Shown here: positions 45,819-55,362 of the stretch, in pieces
Layout of the letters: every line of letters begins with the position of its first letter
How positions within the stretch are numbered: position 1 is the first letter of the stretch
Assembly: GCF_025152525.1 (NCBI RefSeq)
Contig: NZ_JALXXL010000006.1
Coordinates: forward strand, 122,538-186,537
Source of the DNA: Corynebacterium sp. p3-SID1056
GTDB taxonomy: Bacteria; Actinomycetota; Actinomycetes; Mycobacteriales; Mycobacteriaceae
DNA: 64,000 nt
Direction: 5' to 3'
Position numbers and translations under genes: made by a program
The notes under the pieces: model-generated
Database searches by the model: none
Told to the model about the DNA's origin: nothing
Seen by the model: only the letters and a program-made list of their open reading frames with translations

Positions 45819-46547
45819 ATGTACAGCGCATCAAAGCAGGGCGGCAAGCACCGTAAGCAGACGCCGAACAAGGGTCGCGTCGCCATGGTGGCCGTGGCAA
45901 CTGGCGCAGTCTCCACCGCTGGCCTCAGCGGCGCAGCAGCAGCAACGCTCGCTTCCGAAGGCACTCCCGCCACCGACGCGAACGTCGCCCTGGCAGCAGA
46001 TACCGATCAGCTTGTCGACGATGCCGCTTCCGCCCTCGAAACCGCCCCGCAGATCCTGGCGATCTCCGAGTACAAGCCGGTAGTCAACCTGGCTGACCAG
46101 CTGGACAAGGCGGTCGCCCACTCCGACGAGGTCGCGAAGGCCGATGAGGCCGCTCGCGCACCGCAGGTCGCCCGCCCGGCAGAAGGCGCATTCACCTCCG
46201 GCTTCAGCCCCCGCTGGGGCTCCTTCCACTACGGCGTCGACATCGCCAACGCCCCCGGGACCCCGATCCTGGCCGTGATGGACGGCACCGTGATTGACTC
46301 CGGCCCGGCCCAGGGCTACGGCAACTGGATCCGCCTCAAGCACGACGACGGCTCCGTCTCTGTCTACGGCCACATGCAGAGCCTCGACGTTGCTGTTGGC
46401 GAGCGCGTCACCGCCGGGCAGAAGATCGCCGGCATGGGCAGCCTCGGCTTCTCCACCGGCTCCCACCTCCACTTCGAGATCCACCCGGACGGCGACACCC
46501 CGGTCGACCCGGCCCCGTGGCTGGCGCAGCGCGGCATCCAGCTCTAA
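45819..46547 (+). CDS. M23-family peptidoglycan endopeptidase
   Basis: 242 residues. A basic N-terminus and hydrophobic segment (VAMVAVATGAVSTAGLSGAAAATLA) form a signal peptide; a helical spacer follows, then a LytM domain (about 125-242): FHYGVDIANAPGTPILAVMDG (HxxxD zinc ligands) and SHLHFEIHPDG (HxH). It cleaves peptide cross-links in the wall. AAGGGGA precedes the ATG. The upstream region has GTTACAGTAAC and nearby ATAACA, which could be bound by MtrA. It is paralogous to the next gene. Confidence 0.9.
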   Translation: MYSASKQGGKHRKQTPNKGRVAMVAVATGAVSTAGLSGAAAATLASEGTPATDANVALAADTDQLVDDAASALETAPQILAISEYKPVVNLADQLDKAVAHSDEVAKADEAARAPQVARPAEGAFTSGFSPRWGSFHYGVDIANAPGTPILAVMDGTVIDSGPAQGYGNWIRLKHDDGSVSVYGHMQSLDVAVGERVTAGQKIAGMGSLGFSTGSHLHFEIHPDGDTPVDPAPWLAQRGIQL

Positions 46548-46559
46548 GACGGCTTCACA

Positions 46560-46591
46560 ATCGCCCCGGCATCGTTGCCGGGGCGATTTTT
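46560..46591 (+). terminator. Rho-independent terminator after the first M23 gene
   Basis: ATCGCCCCGGCA pairs perfectly with TGCCGGGGCGAT around TCGT, followed by TTTT. Confidence 0.92.
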
Positions 46592-46799
46592 CGTGCTTCA
46601 GCACCGGGCCCCCACCACCCCCGACCCACGTCACTTTTATAACAATTTTCACTCTAGTAACAGCTGGCTGGCCTGCAGCAACAGTGAAAAATGACACACC
46701 CATTCGACAAACTCGCACGTCAGAGCGTTGCTTGGGCAGGGAATGCGCGCTAGATTCTAACGCGGTATTCGCTTTCCTAAGAGAAAAGGGTTGAAGCAC

Positions 46800-47486
46800 A
46801 TGCATCGTCGCCTGCTCCCCGCGGTTATCGTCGCGGCGCTCGCGTTGTCCCCCGCGCCGGCACTCGCCGCCCCCGCGATCACGCTCAACGGCGCCCCTGT
46901 CGCCACGCAGCAGGAGGCAGTGCAACATCTCGCCAACGCCGCCGACTCCATCCTGAGCAACGGAGCAACGCTGACCGTGGGCGACTACAACATCGTCTAC
47001 GACCCACGCGCCCTCGGCCAGGAAATCAGCAGCCAGTTCTCCCCCAACAACGGCGCGGGCGGCGTGAAAATGCAGCGCGGCCGCACCGCGGACGGCCGCA
47101 CGGTGGTCACCCCGGCAACCGGCACGTTCACTTCCGGCTACGGCGAGCGCTGGGGGACGATACACCGCGGCATCGACATCGCGAACAGCCTCGGCAGCCC
47201 GATCTACGCCGCGATGGACGGCACCGTGATCAACGCGGGCCCCGCGCAGGGCTTCGGCAACTGGGTAGTAATCAAGCACGACGGCGGCGAGGTCTCCGTC
47301 TACGGCCACATGGCGCACTACAACGTTGCCGTCGGCCAGCGCGTGCGCGCCGGCGAGCAGATCGCGCAGATCGGCTCTGAGGGCCAGTCCACCGGCCCGC
47401 ACCTCCACTTCGAGATCAAGCCGGACGGCGTCAACCAGGTCGACCCTGTGGGTTGGTTCGCGCAGCAGGGCATCCGCATCGCCTAA
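46800..47486 (+). CDS. M23-family peptidoglycan endopeptidase (second copy)
   Basis: 228 residues. Signal peptide RRLLPAVIVAALALSPAPALAA; mature spacer about 80 residues; LytM domain with IHRGIDIANSLGSPIYAAMDG and PHLHFEIKPDG. The domain is strongly similar to that at 45819 while the N-terminal spacers differ, pointing to an old tandem duplication with divergence in targeting. ATG 46800 is preferred to TTG 46791. The terminator between the two copies means they are transcribed separately. Its stop lies 4 bp from the pcrA stop (convergent). Confidence 0.9.
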   Translation: MHRRLLPAVIVAALALSPAPALAAPAITLNGAPVATQQEAVQHLANAADSILSNGATLTVGDYNIVYDPRALGQEISSQFSPNNGAGGVKMQRGRTADGRTVVTPATGTFTSGYGERWGTIHRGIDIANSLGSPIYAAMDGTVINAGPAQGFGNWVVIKHDGGEVSVYGHMAHYNVAVGQRVRAGEQIAQIGSEGQSTGPHLHFEIKPDGVNQVDPVGWFAQQGIRIA

Positions 47487-47490
47487 GCCG

Positions 47491-49809
47491 CTAGAGCTTC
47501 TCCATCGGCACGCCGCCGATGAGCATGAGGCGTACGGTGCCCGAGGAGCCGAAATCCACCGTCACCGTCTCGCGCACACCGGCGCCCTCCACCGTCAGCA
47601 CAGTGCCAAGCCCATACTTGGCGTGGTTGACACGGTCGCCCGGCGCGAGGTCCAAGTCCTTGTGCACTCGGACACCGCCGCCGCGGCCGGCGCTTGGGCG
47701 GCGGTGGGTACGCTGCCCGCCGATGGGCGCGGGCTGACCCCACGCGTCGGAACCGCCTGCAGGCTCGGGTCTCCGCCAGTCGATGAGGTCTTCCGGGACC
47801 TCTGCGAGGAAGCGACTGGCGGGATTGGTCACCGGGTTGCCCCAGGAGGAGCGCAGCATCGCGCGGGTCAGGTACAGCCGCTGCTTGGCGCGGGTGATGC
47901 CCACGTAGGCCAAACGCCGCTCTTCGGCCAACTCGTCCGGGTCGCCCAGGGCACGCAGGTGCGGGAATTGGCCGTCCTCCCAGCCAGTGACAAACACCGT
48001 GGGAAATTCCAAGCCCTTCGCAGTGTGCAAGGTCATCATGGTCACGACCCCCTGCTCGTTGTCCGGCAGCTGGTCCGCGTCCGCCACCAGCGACACCTTC
48101 TCTAAGAAGGCCTGCAGGGAGCCGGGGGCGGGCTCCCCTTCTTCCATGACGGAGTCAAGCTCCTCGTCTGACATGTACGCGATTTGGTTTGCGGCCTCGG
48201 AGGAGAACTCGCGCGCGACGGACACCAGCTCGTTGAGGTTATCCAAGCGTGCCCCGTCCTGCGGGTCGTTCGAGGCTTCGAGCTGCTCCCTGTATCCGGT
48301 GGCATCCAGGATCCGCGAGACGAGCTGGCCCAGATCCGGCATGCCGGTGACCTCGTTGCGCATCTCCGGCATTTCCTTGCGCAGACCGTCCATGAGCTCC
48401 ACAAAGCCGGCGATGGCGTTCTTGCCGCGAGACTTGATCATGTCGACGTTCCCCGACGCCGCGTCGACAAGCGCTTGGCCAAAGCTGATCCCCTGATTCT
48501 CTGCGTGCAGCGCGACCATCGCCTGCGCCTTGTCGCCGATGGCGCGCTTGGGCACGTTGACGATGCGGCGCAGACTGACCGTGTCGTCCGGGTTATCCAG
48601 CACCTTCATATAGGCGACGATGTCGCGGATCTCGCGGCGCTCGTAAAAGCGCGTGCCGCCGACGACCTTGTACGGGATGCCGGAGCGGATAAAGATGTCC
48701 TCGAGCGCGCGGGAGGCGCTGTTGGTGCGGTACATCACCGCCATGTCCGAGTACGGCACCCCGTTGTCCGCGAGCTGGTCGATCTCGCCGGCGATAAAGC
48801 GGGCCTCGTCGTGCTCGTTGTCGGCGACGAAGCCGGTGATCTTCTCCCCGGCGCCGTGGTCCGTCCACAGCTTCTTCGGGCGGCGGCCCTCGTTTTGGGC
48901 GATGACGGCGTTCGCCGCGCTCAAAATGTTCTGCGTGGAGCGGTAGTTCTGCTCCAACAGGATGGTGCGGGCGTTGGGGTAGTCGCGCTCGAATTCCTCG
49001 ATGTTGCGAATCGTCGCCCCGCGGAAGGCGTAAATGGACTGGTCCGAGTCCCCCACCACGGCGAGTTCCGGCGCATCCGGGCCCGTGCCCACGAGCGTGT
49101 GGATGAGCTCGTACTGCGCGTGGTTGGTGTCCTGGTACTCGTCGACCAGCACGTGGCGGAAACGGCGGCGGTAGTACTCGGTGACCTGCGGGTGCTCCTT
49201 GAAGATGCGCACGACCTCCCCCACCAAGTCATCAAAATCCAAGGCGTTGGACTGGCGCAGCCGCCGCTGGTACTCGGCGAAGACCTTCGCCACAGTCGTC
49301 TCAAAGGGATTGCGGGTGCGCTCCGCCTTCTCTAGCGCCTCCTGCGGGTCGATGAGCTCGTTTTTCAGGTTGGAAATGCCGTTGGCCAGCGTCCGCGCCG
49401 AGAACTTCTTCAGATCAAGGCTGAAGTCTTTCGCAATCATGGACAATAGGCGGCGTGAATCATCCGCGTCATAGATGGTGAAGTTCGTGTTCAGTCCCGG
49501 CACAAGTTGCGCCTGCTGGCGCAGGATGCGCACGCACACTGAGTGGAAGGTTGCCACCCACATGCGCTCCGATTCAGGCCCGACAAGCTGCGCCACGCGC
49601 TCCTTCATCTCGGCGGCGGCCTTGTTGGTAAAGGTAATGGCTAAAACCTGCCACGGTGCCACCCCGCGCTCTTGTAAAAGGTAGGCAATACGGCGGGTAA
49701 GCACCGCGGTCTTGCCGGAGCCCGCGCCGGCGACGATGAGCAGCGGGGAGCCTTCGTGCTGCACGGCTGCCTGCTGCTGGGGGTTGAGTCCGAGGGTGAG
49801 ATCAGTCAT
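47491..49809 (-). CDS. pcrA: ATP-dependent DNA helicase PcrA/UvrD
   Basis: 772 residues, superfamily 1A. LNPQQQAAVQHEGSPLLIVAGAGSGKTAVLTRRI (Q motif and Walker A), VDEYQDTNHAQY (Walker B), GDSDQSIYAFRGA (motif III), EQNYRST (motif IV), TAKGLEFPTVFVTGWEDGQFP (motif V) and EERRLAYVGITRAK (motif VI). The last 100 residues carry the KV(R)HAKYG-like C-terminal Tudor module (GDRVNHAKYGLGTVL). It acts in repair and replication-fork clearance. ATG 49809 has TACGCT seven bases upstream. Confidence 0.95.
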   Translation of the reverse strand: MTDLTLGLNPQQQAAVQHEGSPLLIVAGAGSGKTAVLTRRIAYLLQERGVAPWQVLAITFTNKAAAEMKERVAQLVGPESERMWVATFHSVCVRILRQQAQLVPGLNTNFTIYDADDSRRLLSMIAKDFSLDLKKFSARTLANGISNLKNELIDPQEALEKAERTRNPFETTVAKVFAEYQRRLRQSNALDFDDLVGEVVRIFKEHPQVTEYYRRRFRHVLVDEYQDTNHAQYELIHTLVGTGPDAPELAVVGDSDQSIYAFRGATIRNIEEFERDYPNARTILLEQNYRSTQNILSAANAVIAQNEGRRPKKLWTDHGAGEKITGFVADNEHDEARFIAGEIDQLADNGVPYSDMAVMYRTNSASRALEDIFIRSGIPYKVVGGTRFYERREIRDIVAYMKVLDNPDDTVSLRRIVNVPKRAIGDKAQAMVALHAENQGISFGQALVDAASGNVDMIKSRGKNAIAGFVELMDGLRKEMPEMRNEVTGMPDLGQLVSRILDATGYREQLEASNDPQDGARLDNLNELVSVAREFSSEAANQIAYMSDEELDSVMEEGEPAPGSLQAFLEKVSLVADADQLPDNEQGVVTMMTLHTAKGLEFPTVFVTGWEDGQFPHLRALGDPDELAEERRLAYVGITRAKQRLYLTRAMLRSSWGNPVTNPASRFLAEVPEDLIDWRRPEPAGGSDAWGQPAPIGGQRTHRRPSAGRGGGVRVHKDLDLAPGDRVNHAKYGLGTVLTVEGAGVRETVTVDFGSSGTVRLMLIGGVPMEKL

Positions 49810-49908
49810 GCATCTCAGCGTACCCACCGCCCAAACACACACCCCGCGCCTGTTCGAACATCCTGGTGGGACAAAGGCAGGCTGAGCGGCGTGGCATAAT
49901 GCAACACC

Positions 49909-50202
49909 ATGAGCGATTTTGCAGTCCGCATGCCCTCCGGCACCGACGACCCCCTATCGGACGCGGAGATTCAGCAGTACCGCAAAGAGATCGACCGTTT
50001 AGATCGGGTCATCTTGGACGCGGTCAAGCGCCGCGCGGAAGTCTCCCGCGCGATCGGGAAAACGCGGATGGGCTCGGGCGGCACCAAGCTGGTCCACACC
50101 CGCGAGGTCGCCATCATCAACCAGTTCCGCGACGAGCTGGGCGAGGAAGGCCCAGCGCTTGCCAACATCCTGCTGCGCCTCGGCCGCGGGAAACTCGGCT
50201 AG
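49909..50202 (+). CDS. Chorismate mutase (AroQ type)
   Basis: 97 residues, one helical domain: IQQYRKEIDRLDRVILDAVKRRAEVSRAIGKTRM, then KLVHTREVAIINQFRDELG. The Arg, Lys and Glu of the AroQ active site are visible. It converts chorismate to prephenate, and the small intracellular type needs DAHP synthase for full activity. CATAAT eight bases before the ATG. It lies between pcrA and pgi as in M. tuberculosis (Rv0948c). Confidence 0.9.
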   Translation: MSDFAVRMPSGTDDPLSDAEIQQYRKEIDRLDRVILDAVKRRAEVSRAIGKTRMGSGGTKLVHTREVAIINQFRDELGEEGPALANILLRLGRGKLG

Positions 50203-50218
50203 CCCCCGCCAGCCCCCG

Positions 50219-50536
50219 TTAGTCGCGCTCGAGCGAGTCAAGCACGACGTCGAACTCGAGCAGCTCCGCCTTCTGCGAGACGGGCTTCTTCGGTGCCTCG
50301 TCGGCACTACCGTGCGCGGCTTTGCCCGCCCCCTCCCACCATGCTTGGTAGGCGGCTTCATCAGCCCAGCGGGTCACCACAAAGTAGCGGTCCTCGCCCT
50401 TGGTTGGGCGCAGCAGCTGGAAGCCCTCGAAGCCGGGCTGGGAGTCGATGGCGTGCTTACGCGCGCTAAAACGGCGTTCCAATTCCTCGCCGGCGCCTTC
50501 GGGGACAGATATCGCGTTGATCTTCACAATGCTCAT
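50219..50536 (-). CDS. mhuD: MhuD-like haem-degrading monooxygenase
   Basis: 105 residues, one ABM domain: MSIVKINAISVPEGAGEELERRF, GFEGFQLLRPTKGEDRYFVVTRWADEAAYQAWWEG, then KAAHGS and ELLEFDVVLD. Asn7, Trp66 and His75 stand at exactly the positions of the catalytic residues of M. tuberculosis MhuD, which opens haem without releasing CO. ATG 50536 has CATAAT seven bases upstream. The gene is alone between chorismate mutase and pgi, with no haem-uptake genes nearby. Confidence 0.85.
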   Translation of the reverse strand: MSIVKINAISVPEGAGEELERRFSARKHAIDSQPGFEGFQLLRPTKGEDRYFVVTRWADEAAYQAWWEGAGKAAHGSADEAPKKPVSQKAELLEFDVVLDSLERD

Positions 50537-50624
50537 GCGCCCCATTATGCACATCTCGGGCCACTCGGTGGCGGCTTTTTGACTACCGTGGAGCGTATCC
50601 GATCCGATCTTTGCTGGAGGAATG

Positions 50625-52262
50625 ATGACCGACATTACATCCACGTCTGCCTGGAAAAACCTGGAACAACTGCACGCGGAAAAGTCGACGACCACGCTGC
50701 GTGACCTCTTCGCAGCCGACAGCGAGCGCGCGAACACGCTGAGCTTCGAGGCGGCCGGGCTGCATGTGGACATGTCCAAGCAGCTTATCGACGCCACCGT
50801 GCTCGACGCCCTGACCAACCTGGCAAAGGAAGCAGGCCTGGCCGAGAAGATCGAGGCGATGTTTAGCGGCGACCACATCAACAACACCGAGGACCGCGCC
50901 GTGCTTCACACCGCGCTGCGTCTCCCGGCCGAAAAGGACTTGGAAGTCGACGGCCAGGACGTGGCCGCCGATGTCCACGAGGTGCTCGGCAGGATGCGCG
51001 ATTTCGCCTCGGCGCTGCGCTCCGGCGAATGGCTCGGGCACACCGGACACACGATTAAGAAGGTGGTCAACATCGGTATCGGCGGCTCCGACCTGGGGCC
51101 CGCGATGGCGACGAAGGCACTGCGCGCATACGCCACCGCCGGCATTACCGCCGAGTTCGTCTCCAACGTGGATCCGGCCGATATGGCTGCGGTGCTGGAC
51201 CGCTGCAATGCGGAAGAGACCCTGTTCATCATCGCTTCGAAGACCTTCACCACCCAGGAGACGCTGACCAACGCGCATGCGGCGAAGCGTTGGCTGCTTG
51301 ACCAGTTCGACGGCGACGAGAGAGCGATTGCCAAGCACTTCGTCGCGGTCTCCACGAACGAGGAAAAGGTCGCCGAATTCGGCATCGACACAGCCAACAT
51401 GTTCGGATTCTGGGACTGGGTCGGCGGCCGCTATTCAATGGACTCCGCTATCGGCTTGAGCCTCATGGCCGTCATCGGACCGATGGACTTCATGCGCATG
51501 CTCGAGGGCTTCCACGCGATGGACAAGCACTTCCGCACCACCGAGTTTTCCCGCAACGTCCCAGCGCTGATGGGGCTGTTGAACGTGTGGTACCGCAACT
51601 TCTACGGCGTGCAGACCCACGCGGTCCTGCCTTACTCGGAAGACCTCTCGCGCTTCCCTGCCTACCTGCAGCAGCTGACCATGGAGTCCAACGGTAAGTC
51701 GGTGCGCCACGACGGCACGCAGGTCGCCTACGACACCGGCGAGATCTACTGGGGCGAGCCTGGCACGAACGGCCAGCACGCCTTCTTCCAGCTCCTCCAC
51801 CAGGGCACCACCATGGTTCCGGCTGACTTCATCGGATTCGCGCGCCCCAAGGAGGACTTCCCCACCGCCGACGGCACGGGCTCGATGCACGACCTGCTCA
51901 TGGGCAACTTCTTCGCCCAGACCAAGGTGCTCGCCTTTGGCAAGGACCAGCAGACGATCGAGGCGGAAGGCGTGAGCACCGAACTTGCCCCGCACAAGGT
52001 CATGCCGGGCAACCGCCCGACCACCACGATCCTGGCCGAAGAGCTCACGCCCTTCACCCTGGGCGCCCTGATCGCACTCTACGAGCACATCGTGTTTACC
52101 GAGGGCGTGATCTGGGACATCAACTCCTTCGACCAGTGGGGCGTGGAACTGGGCAAGCAGCAGGCCAATGATTTGGCCGCCGCAGTCGCCGGCGCGGAAA
52201 CCCCGGACACGGGCGACGCCTCCACCGACGCGCTCATTTCCTGGTACCGAAGCAAGAAGTAG
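50625..52262 (+). CDS. pgi: Glucose-6-phosphate isomerase
   Basis: 545 residues. [19 protein letters not shown] (sugar-phosphate loop), [60 protein letters not shown] and the C-terminal [12 protein letters not shown] block are all present, very close to C. glutamicum Pgi. Two adjacent ATG codons follow GGAGG; the second (50625) has the better spacing. The GCS2 ligase gene follows after 10 bp. Confidence 0.97.
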   Translation: MTDITSTSAWKNLEQLHAEKSTTTLRDLFAADSERANTLSFEAAGLHVDMSKQLIDATVLDALTNLAKEAGLAEKIEAMFSGDHINNTEDRAVLHTALRLPAEKDLEVDGQDVAADVHEVLGRMRDFASALRSGEWLGHTGHTIKKVVNIGIGGSDLGPAMATKALRAYATAGITAEFVSNVDPADMAAVLDRCNAEETLFIIASKTFTTQETLTNAHAAKRWLLDQFDGDERAIAKHFVAVSTNEEKVAEFGIDTANMFGFWDWVGGRYSMDSAIGLSLMAVIGPMDFMRMLEGFHAMDKHFRTTEFSRNVPALMGLLNVWYRNFYGVQTHAVLPYSEDLSRFPAYLQQLTMESNGKSVRHDGTQVAYDTGEIYWGEPGTNGQHAFFQLLHQGTTMVPADFIGFARPKEDFPTADGTGSMHDLLMGNFFAQTKVLAFGKDQQTIEAEGVSTELAPHKVMPGNRPTTTILAEELTPFTLGALIALYEHIVFTEGVIWDINSFDQWGVELGKQQANDLAAAVAGAETPDTGDASTDALISWYRSKK

Positions 52263-52272
52263 GTCACGCACG

Positions 52273-53760
52273 ATGGGCGAGCAGATCTCCTCGGACTCGT
52301 ACACCCCGCGCCAGCGCTCGGTGTACCGCCGCCGCCTCGAGGACGAACTTGAGGTGTTCGACCGCCACCTGCAAGAGGCGGAGTTTGTCAGCCACGGCAC
52401 CATCGGGTTAGAGCTCGAGCTGAACTTGGTGGACGAAACGATGGCCCCGCACGCCAACAACCAGGCTGTGCTGGAGCGTTTGGGTGACGAGTATCAGTCG
52501 GAGATCGGCGCCTACAACGTCGAGTTGAACCACCCGCCGATGTCGATCGGCGGCGACGGGCTTGTTCAGCTCGAGCGCGGGCTGACCCAGCGCCTCGACG
52601 CGGTGCACGCTGCGGCGTCGGAAGCCGGCTCCCAGGTCGCCATGATCGGCACGCTGCCGACGATGACCTCGAAGTTCCTCCAGGAAACCTCGTGGATGAC
52701 GCCGGAGAACCGCTACGCGGGGCTAAGCAAGTCCATCATGGACACCCGCGGCGAGCTCGTGCATGTCAACCTGTGGCGGGAGGAGCGCTACCGCCACGAC
52801 TTCGAGGACATCGCCACCGAGTCCACCTGCACGTCGATCCAGTTACACCTGCAGGTTGCTCCCGACCGCTTCGCCAACGTCTGGAACGCCTCCCAAGCCA
52901 TCGCGGGAGTGCAGGCGGCGCTGAGCGCGAACTCGCCGCTGTTTCTCGGCCACCGCTTGTGGCACGAGTCCCGGATCCCTGTCTTCCAGCAGTCCATCGA
53001 CACGCGCACCCAGGAGCTGATCAACCAGGGCGTGCGCCCGCGGGTCTGGTTCGGTGAACGCTGGATCACCAGCGTCTTCGACCTCTTCGAGGAGAATGTG
53101 CGCTACTTCTCCCCGCTCATCCCCGAGGGCCGCATGCAGGCCGGTGCCCCGTTCATGAAAGGCGACAGCCCCGGGCTGCACTACCTCAACCTGCACAACG
53201 GCACGATCTGGCGGTGGAACCGCCCCATCTACGATCCGAACACGGAGCTATCCCACATCCGCGTGGAAAACCGCCTGTTGCCCGCGGGCCCGACCGTCAA
53301 AGACATTATCGCGGACGCCGCCTTCTACTACGGCATGGTCAAGACGCTGAGCGAGCAGACCCGCCCAGTCTGGTCGCGCCTGAGCTTTTCCGAGGCGGAA
53401 CGCAACTTCCGCGAAGGCGCGCGCCACGGACTCACCGCACAACTACAGTGGCCGACACTGGGCACCATCGACGTCACCGAGCTGGTCACCGACCACCTCC
53501 TGCCCTTGGCGCACGAGGGCCTCGAGCTTCTCGACGTCGACTCGACCCTCGCCGACGAGTACCTGGGCATCATCGAGCACCGCGCCCGCACCCGCCAGAA
53601 CGGCGCGATGTGGCAACTCGATGCCCTCAACGCGATTGCGCCCCAATCGCGGTCGGCCACGAAGGAGCGGCGAGAAGCGTTGGCGCGTGTCCTCAGGCAA
53701 TACATAGCCAATCAGCAGTCGGGCGCGCCCGTGCACACTTGGTCTCTCGAGGTTCAGTAA
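52273..53760 (+). CDS. Glutamate-cysteine ligase family 2 (GCS2) protein
   Basis: 495 residues. FVSHGTIGLELELNLVDETMAPHANNQAVL contains the ExE metal motif, and YNVELNHPPMSIGG, HVNLWREERYRHDF and STCTSIQLHLQVAPD are family blocks; the C-terminal PTVKDIIADAAFYYGMV completes the core. Enzymes of this family ligate an amine to the gamma-carboxylate of glutamate. Corynebacteria use mycothiol rather than glutathione, so the product is uncertain. It follows pgi by 10 bp without a clear Shine-Dalgarno and is probably coupled to it. Confidence 0.8.
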   Translation: MGEQISSDSYTPRQRSVYRRRLEDELEVFDRHLQEAEFVSHGTIGLELELNLVDETMAPHANNQAVLERLGDEYQSEIGAYNVELNHPPMSIGGDGLVQLERGLTQRLDAVHAAASEAGSQVAMIGTLPTMTSKFLQETSWMTPENRYAGLSKSIMDTRGELVHVNLWREERYRHDFEDIATESTCTSIQLHLQVAPDRFANVWNASQAIAGVQAALSANSPLFLGHRLWHESRIPVFQQSIDTRTQELINQGVRPRVWFGERWITSVFDLFEENVRYFSPLIPEGRMQAGAPFMKGDSPGLHYLNLHNGTIWRWNRPIYDPNTELSHIRVENRLLPAGPTVKDIIADAAFYYGMVKTLSEQTRPVWSRLSFSEAERNFREGARHGLTAQLQWPTLGTIDVTELVTDHLLPLAHEGLELLDVDSTLADEYLGIIEHRARTRQNGAMWQLDALNAIAPQSRSATKERREALARVLRQYIANQQSGAPVHTWSLEVQ

Positions 53761-53805
53761 GGCACAATATTGCGTTGATTCAATTACCCGCGCTAAGGAG
53801 CATCT

Positions 53806-54432
53806 GTGCAAGCAATCATTGACTGGATCGTCAACCTCATGGAGGTGCTCGGCGGTCCAGGCGTTGGTATCGCCATCCTCCTCGAGAACGTGTTCCCGCC
53901 GATTCCTTCTGAGGTCGTTCTGCCGCTCGGTGGCTTCACCGCCGCGCAGGGCTCGCTGACCTTCGCCTCGGTGCTGATCTGGTCCATCGTCGGCTCCGTG
54001 GTAGGCGCGTACATCCTCTACGGCGTTGGCGCCTGGCTGGGCAAAGAGCGGTTGCGCAAGATCGCCGACTGGATGTGGCTGGTCAAGGCCTCCGACGTCG
54101 ACGCCTCGCTGGAGTTTTTCGATCGACACGGCAAGGCCTCGATCTTCTTCGGCCGCCTCATCCCGGGTATCCGCTCGCTGATTTCCATCCCCGCCGGCCT
54201 GGACCGGATGAACCTTGTCACCTTCGGCCTGTGGACCACGCTGGGCTCCGGTATCTGGAACACCATCCTGGTTTCGCTTGGCTACGCGCTTGGCGACCAG
54301 TGGGAGCGAGTCACCGAGTACGTCGACGCCTACTCCAAGGTCGCCTACGTCATCTTGCTCCTCATCCTCGTCGGCTTCCTCGTCTTCTTCATCCGCCGCG
54401 ACATCAACGAGCGCAAGGCCGCCTCACAGTAA
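53806..54432 (+). CDS. DedA-family membrane protein
   Basis: 208 residues with four or more hydrophobic segments. LLENVFPPIPSEVVLPLGGFTA carries the conserved acidic residue and ExxxPxxP motif, and FFDRHGKASIFFGRLIPGIRSLISIPAGLDRM the FxGR motif of the DedA/SNARE-associated family, which includes flippases for undecaprenyl phosphate and phosphatidylethanolamine. The start is GTG with AAGGAG upstream. Confidence 0.9.
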   Translation: MQAIIDWIVNLMEVLGGPGVGIAILLENVFPPIPSEVVLPLGGFTAAQGSLTFASVLIWSIVGSVVGAYILYGVGAWLGKERLRKIADWMWLVKASDVDASLEFFDRHGKASIFFGRLIPGIRSLISIPAGLDRMNLVTFGLWTTLGSGIWNTILVSLGYALGDQWERVTEYVDAYSKVAYVILLLILVGFLVFFIRRDINERKAASQ

Positions 54433-54456
54433 CGTTGCGCCACAACGCTGCCCCAG

Positions 54457-54545
54457 GATGGTAACCACCAAACGGTAATCAGCCGAGTACACACCGGCAC
54501 CGCATGCGGCACTACTCGGTTGATTACCATCCTTTGGTTACCATC
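54457..54545. repeat. Long imperfect inverted repeat (33-bp arms)
   Basis: Left arm 54457-54489 and right arm 54513-54545 match at 27 of 33 positions with a 23-bp loop that itself contains CCGCATGCGG. The right arm enters the last codons of nei2. It separates two convergent genes and probably acts as a two-way terminator, but it is much larger than the other terminators here. Confidence 0.75.
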
Positions 54546-55344
54546 TTCCCGAAGGCTCGGGCTGGCACCGCGGGCACCACCAGATCACCCGCTCTAGGTC
54601 CCCCTCTCCGCCGAGGAAGCCCTTTTCAATGAGCGTGCCGCAGCGCCTGCAGGGCTTCCGGTTGCGGCCAAAGACATAGCTCGTCTCCCCAGCGCGTTTG
54701 ATCCCCGTGGTCACCCGCACTGGGGAGTCTTTGTTTGCCCACATCAAGCGACGTGCAAGGGCCACATGCTTAGCGACGTCCACCTCCCCCACCTTCAACG
54801 CCGGGTGGGTCCCCGCCAGAAAGTTGATCTCGGCGCGGTACTCGTTACCAATCCCCGCGAGGTTGCGCTGGTCTAAGAGGGCGCGCCCGATCTCCAGCTC
54901 CGGGTTCGCCTCAATGCGGCGCACGGCTTCGGCGGCGTCGAAGTCCGCGGCCAGCAGATCCGGGCCCAAATACCCCATCTGTTGGGTGTACTCGCGGGCC
55001 GGGAACACTCGGACGAGTCCGAGCCAAAAGCCGACGAGTTCGATGTCGGGGTGGTGGGCGTCGGCAAGCGAGAGCACCACGCGGGCGGCATGGCCGGGCT
55101 TTCTCCACCGCTGGCCCGCCCGGTGGAAGGCCCAGGTGCCCTCCATTTTCAGGTGCGTGTGCAGGATTTCCGGGCCGAATTGCATGAACAGGTGCTTGCC
55201 GTAGGGCCAGACGCGCTCGCAGGTCATGCCGGTGAAATCGACGGTGGCGAAGCGGGGCACGCGGAGACTCGTGGCTGTGACTTCGCGGCCGGTCATCCAC
55301 TGCAGGCGCTTGGAGAGCTGATAGACGGAATCACCTTCGGGCAT
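54538..55344 (-). CDS. nei2: Fpg/Nei-family DNA glycosylase (Nei2-like)
   Basis: 268 residues. MPEGDSVY gives the catalytic Pro and Glu at the mature N-terminus, YGKHLFMQF the beta-hairpin Lys region, and DQRNLAGIGNEYRAEINFLAGTHP the helix-two-turn-helix. The C-terminal zinc finger is CRRCGTLIEKGF...WWCPRCQ. It removes oxidised bases. In M. tuberculosis the homologue (Rv3297) lies directly beside lhr (Rv3296); here a DUF4143 gene lies between. ATG 55344 has TACAAT six bases upstream. Confidence 0.9.
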   Translation of the reverse strand: MPEGDSVYQLSKRLQWMTGREVTATSLRVPRFATVDFTGMTCERVWPYGKHLFMQFGPEILHTHLKMEGTWAFHRAGQRWRKPGHAARVVLSLADAHHPDIELVGFWLGLVRVFPAREYTQQMGYLGPDLLAADFDAAEAVRRIEANPELEIGRALLDQRNLAGIGNEYRAEINFLAGTHPALKVGEVDVAKHVALARRLMWANKDSPVRVTTGIKRAGETSYVFGRNRKPCRRCGTLIEKGFLGGEGDLERVIWWCPRCQPEPSGRW

Positions 55345-55362
55345 GATGCGATTGTAGGCTCG

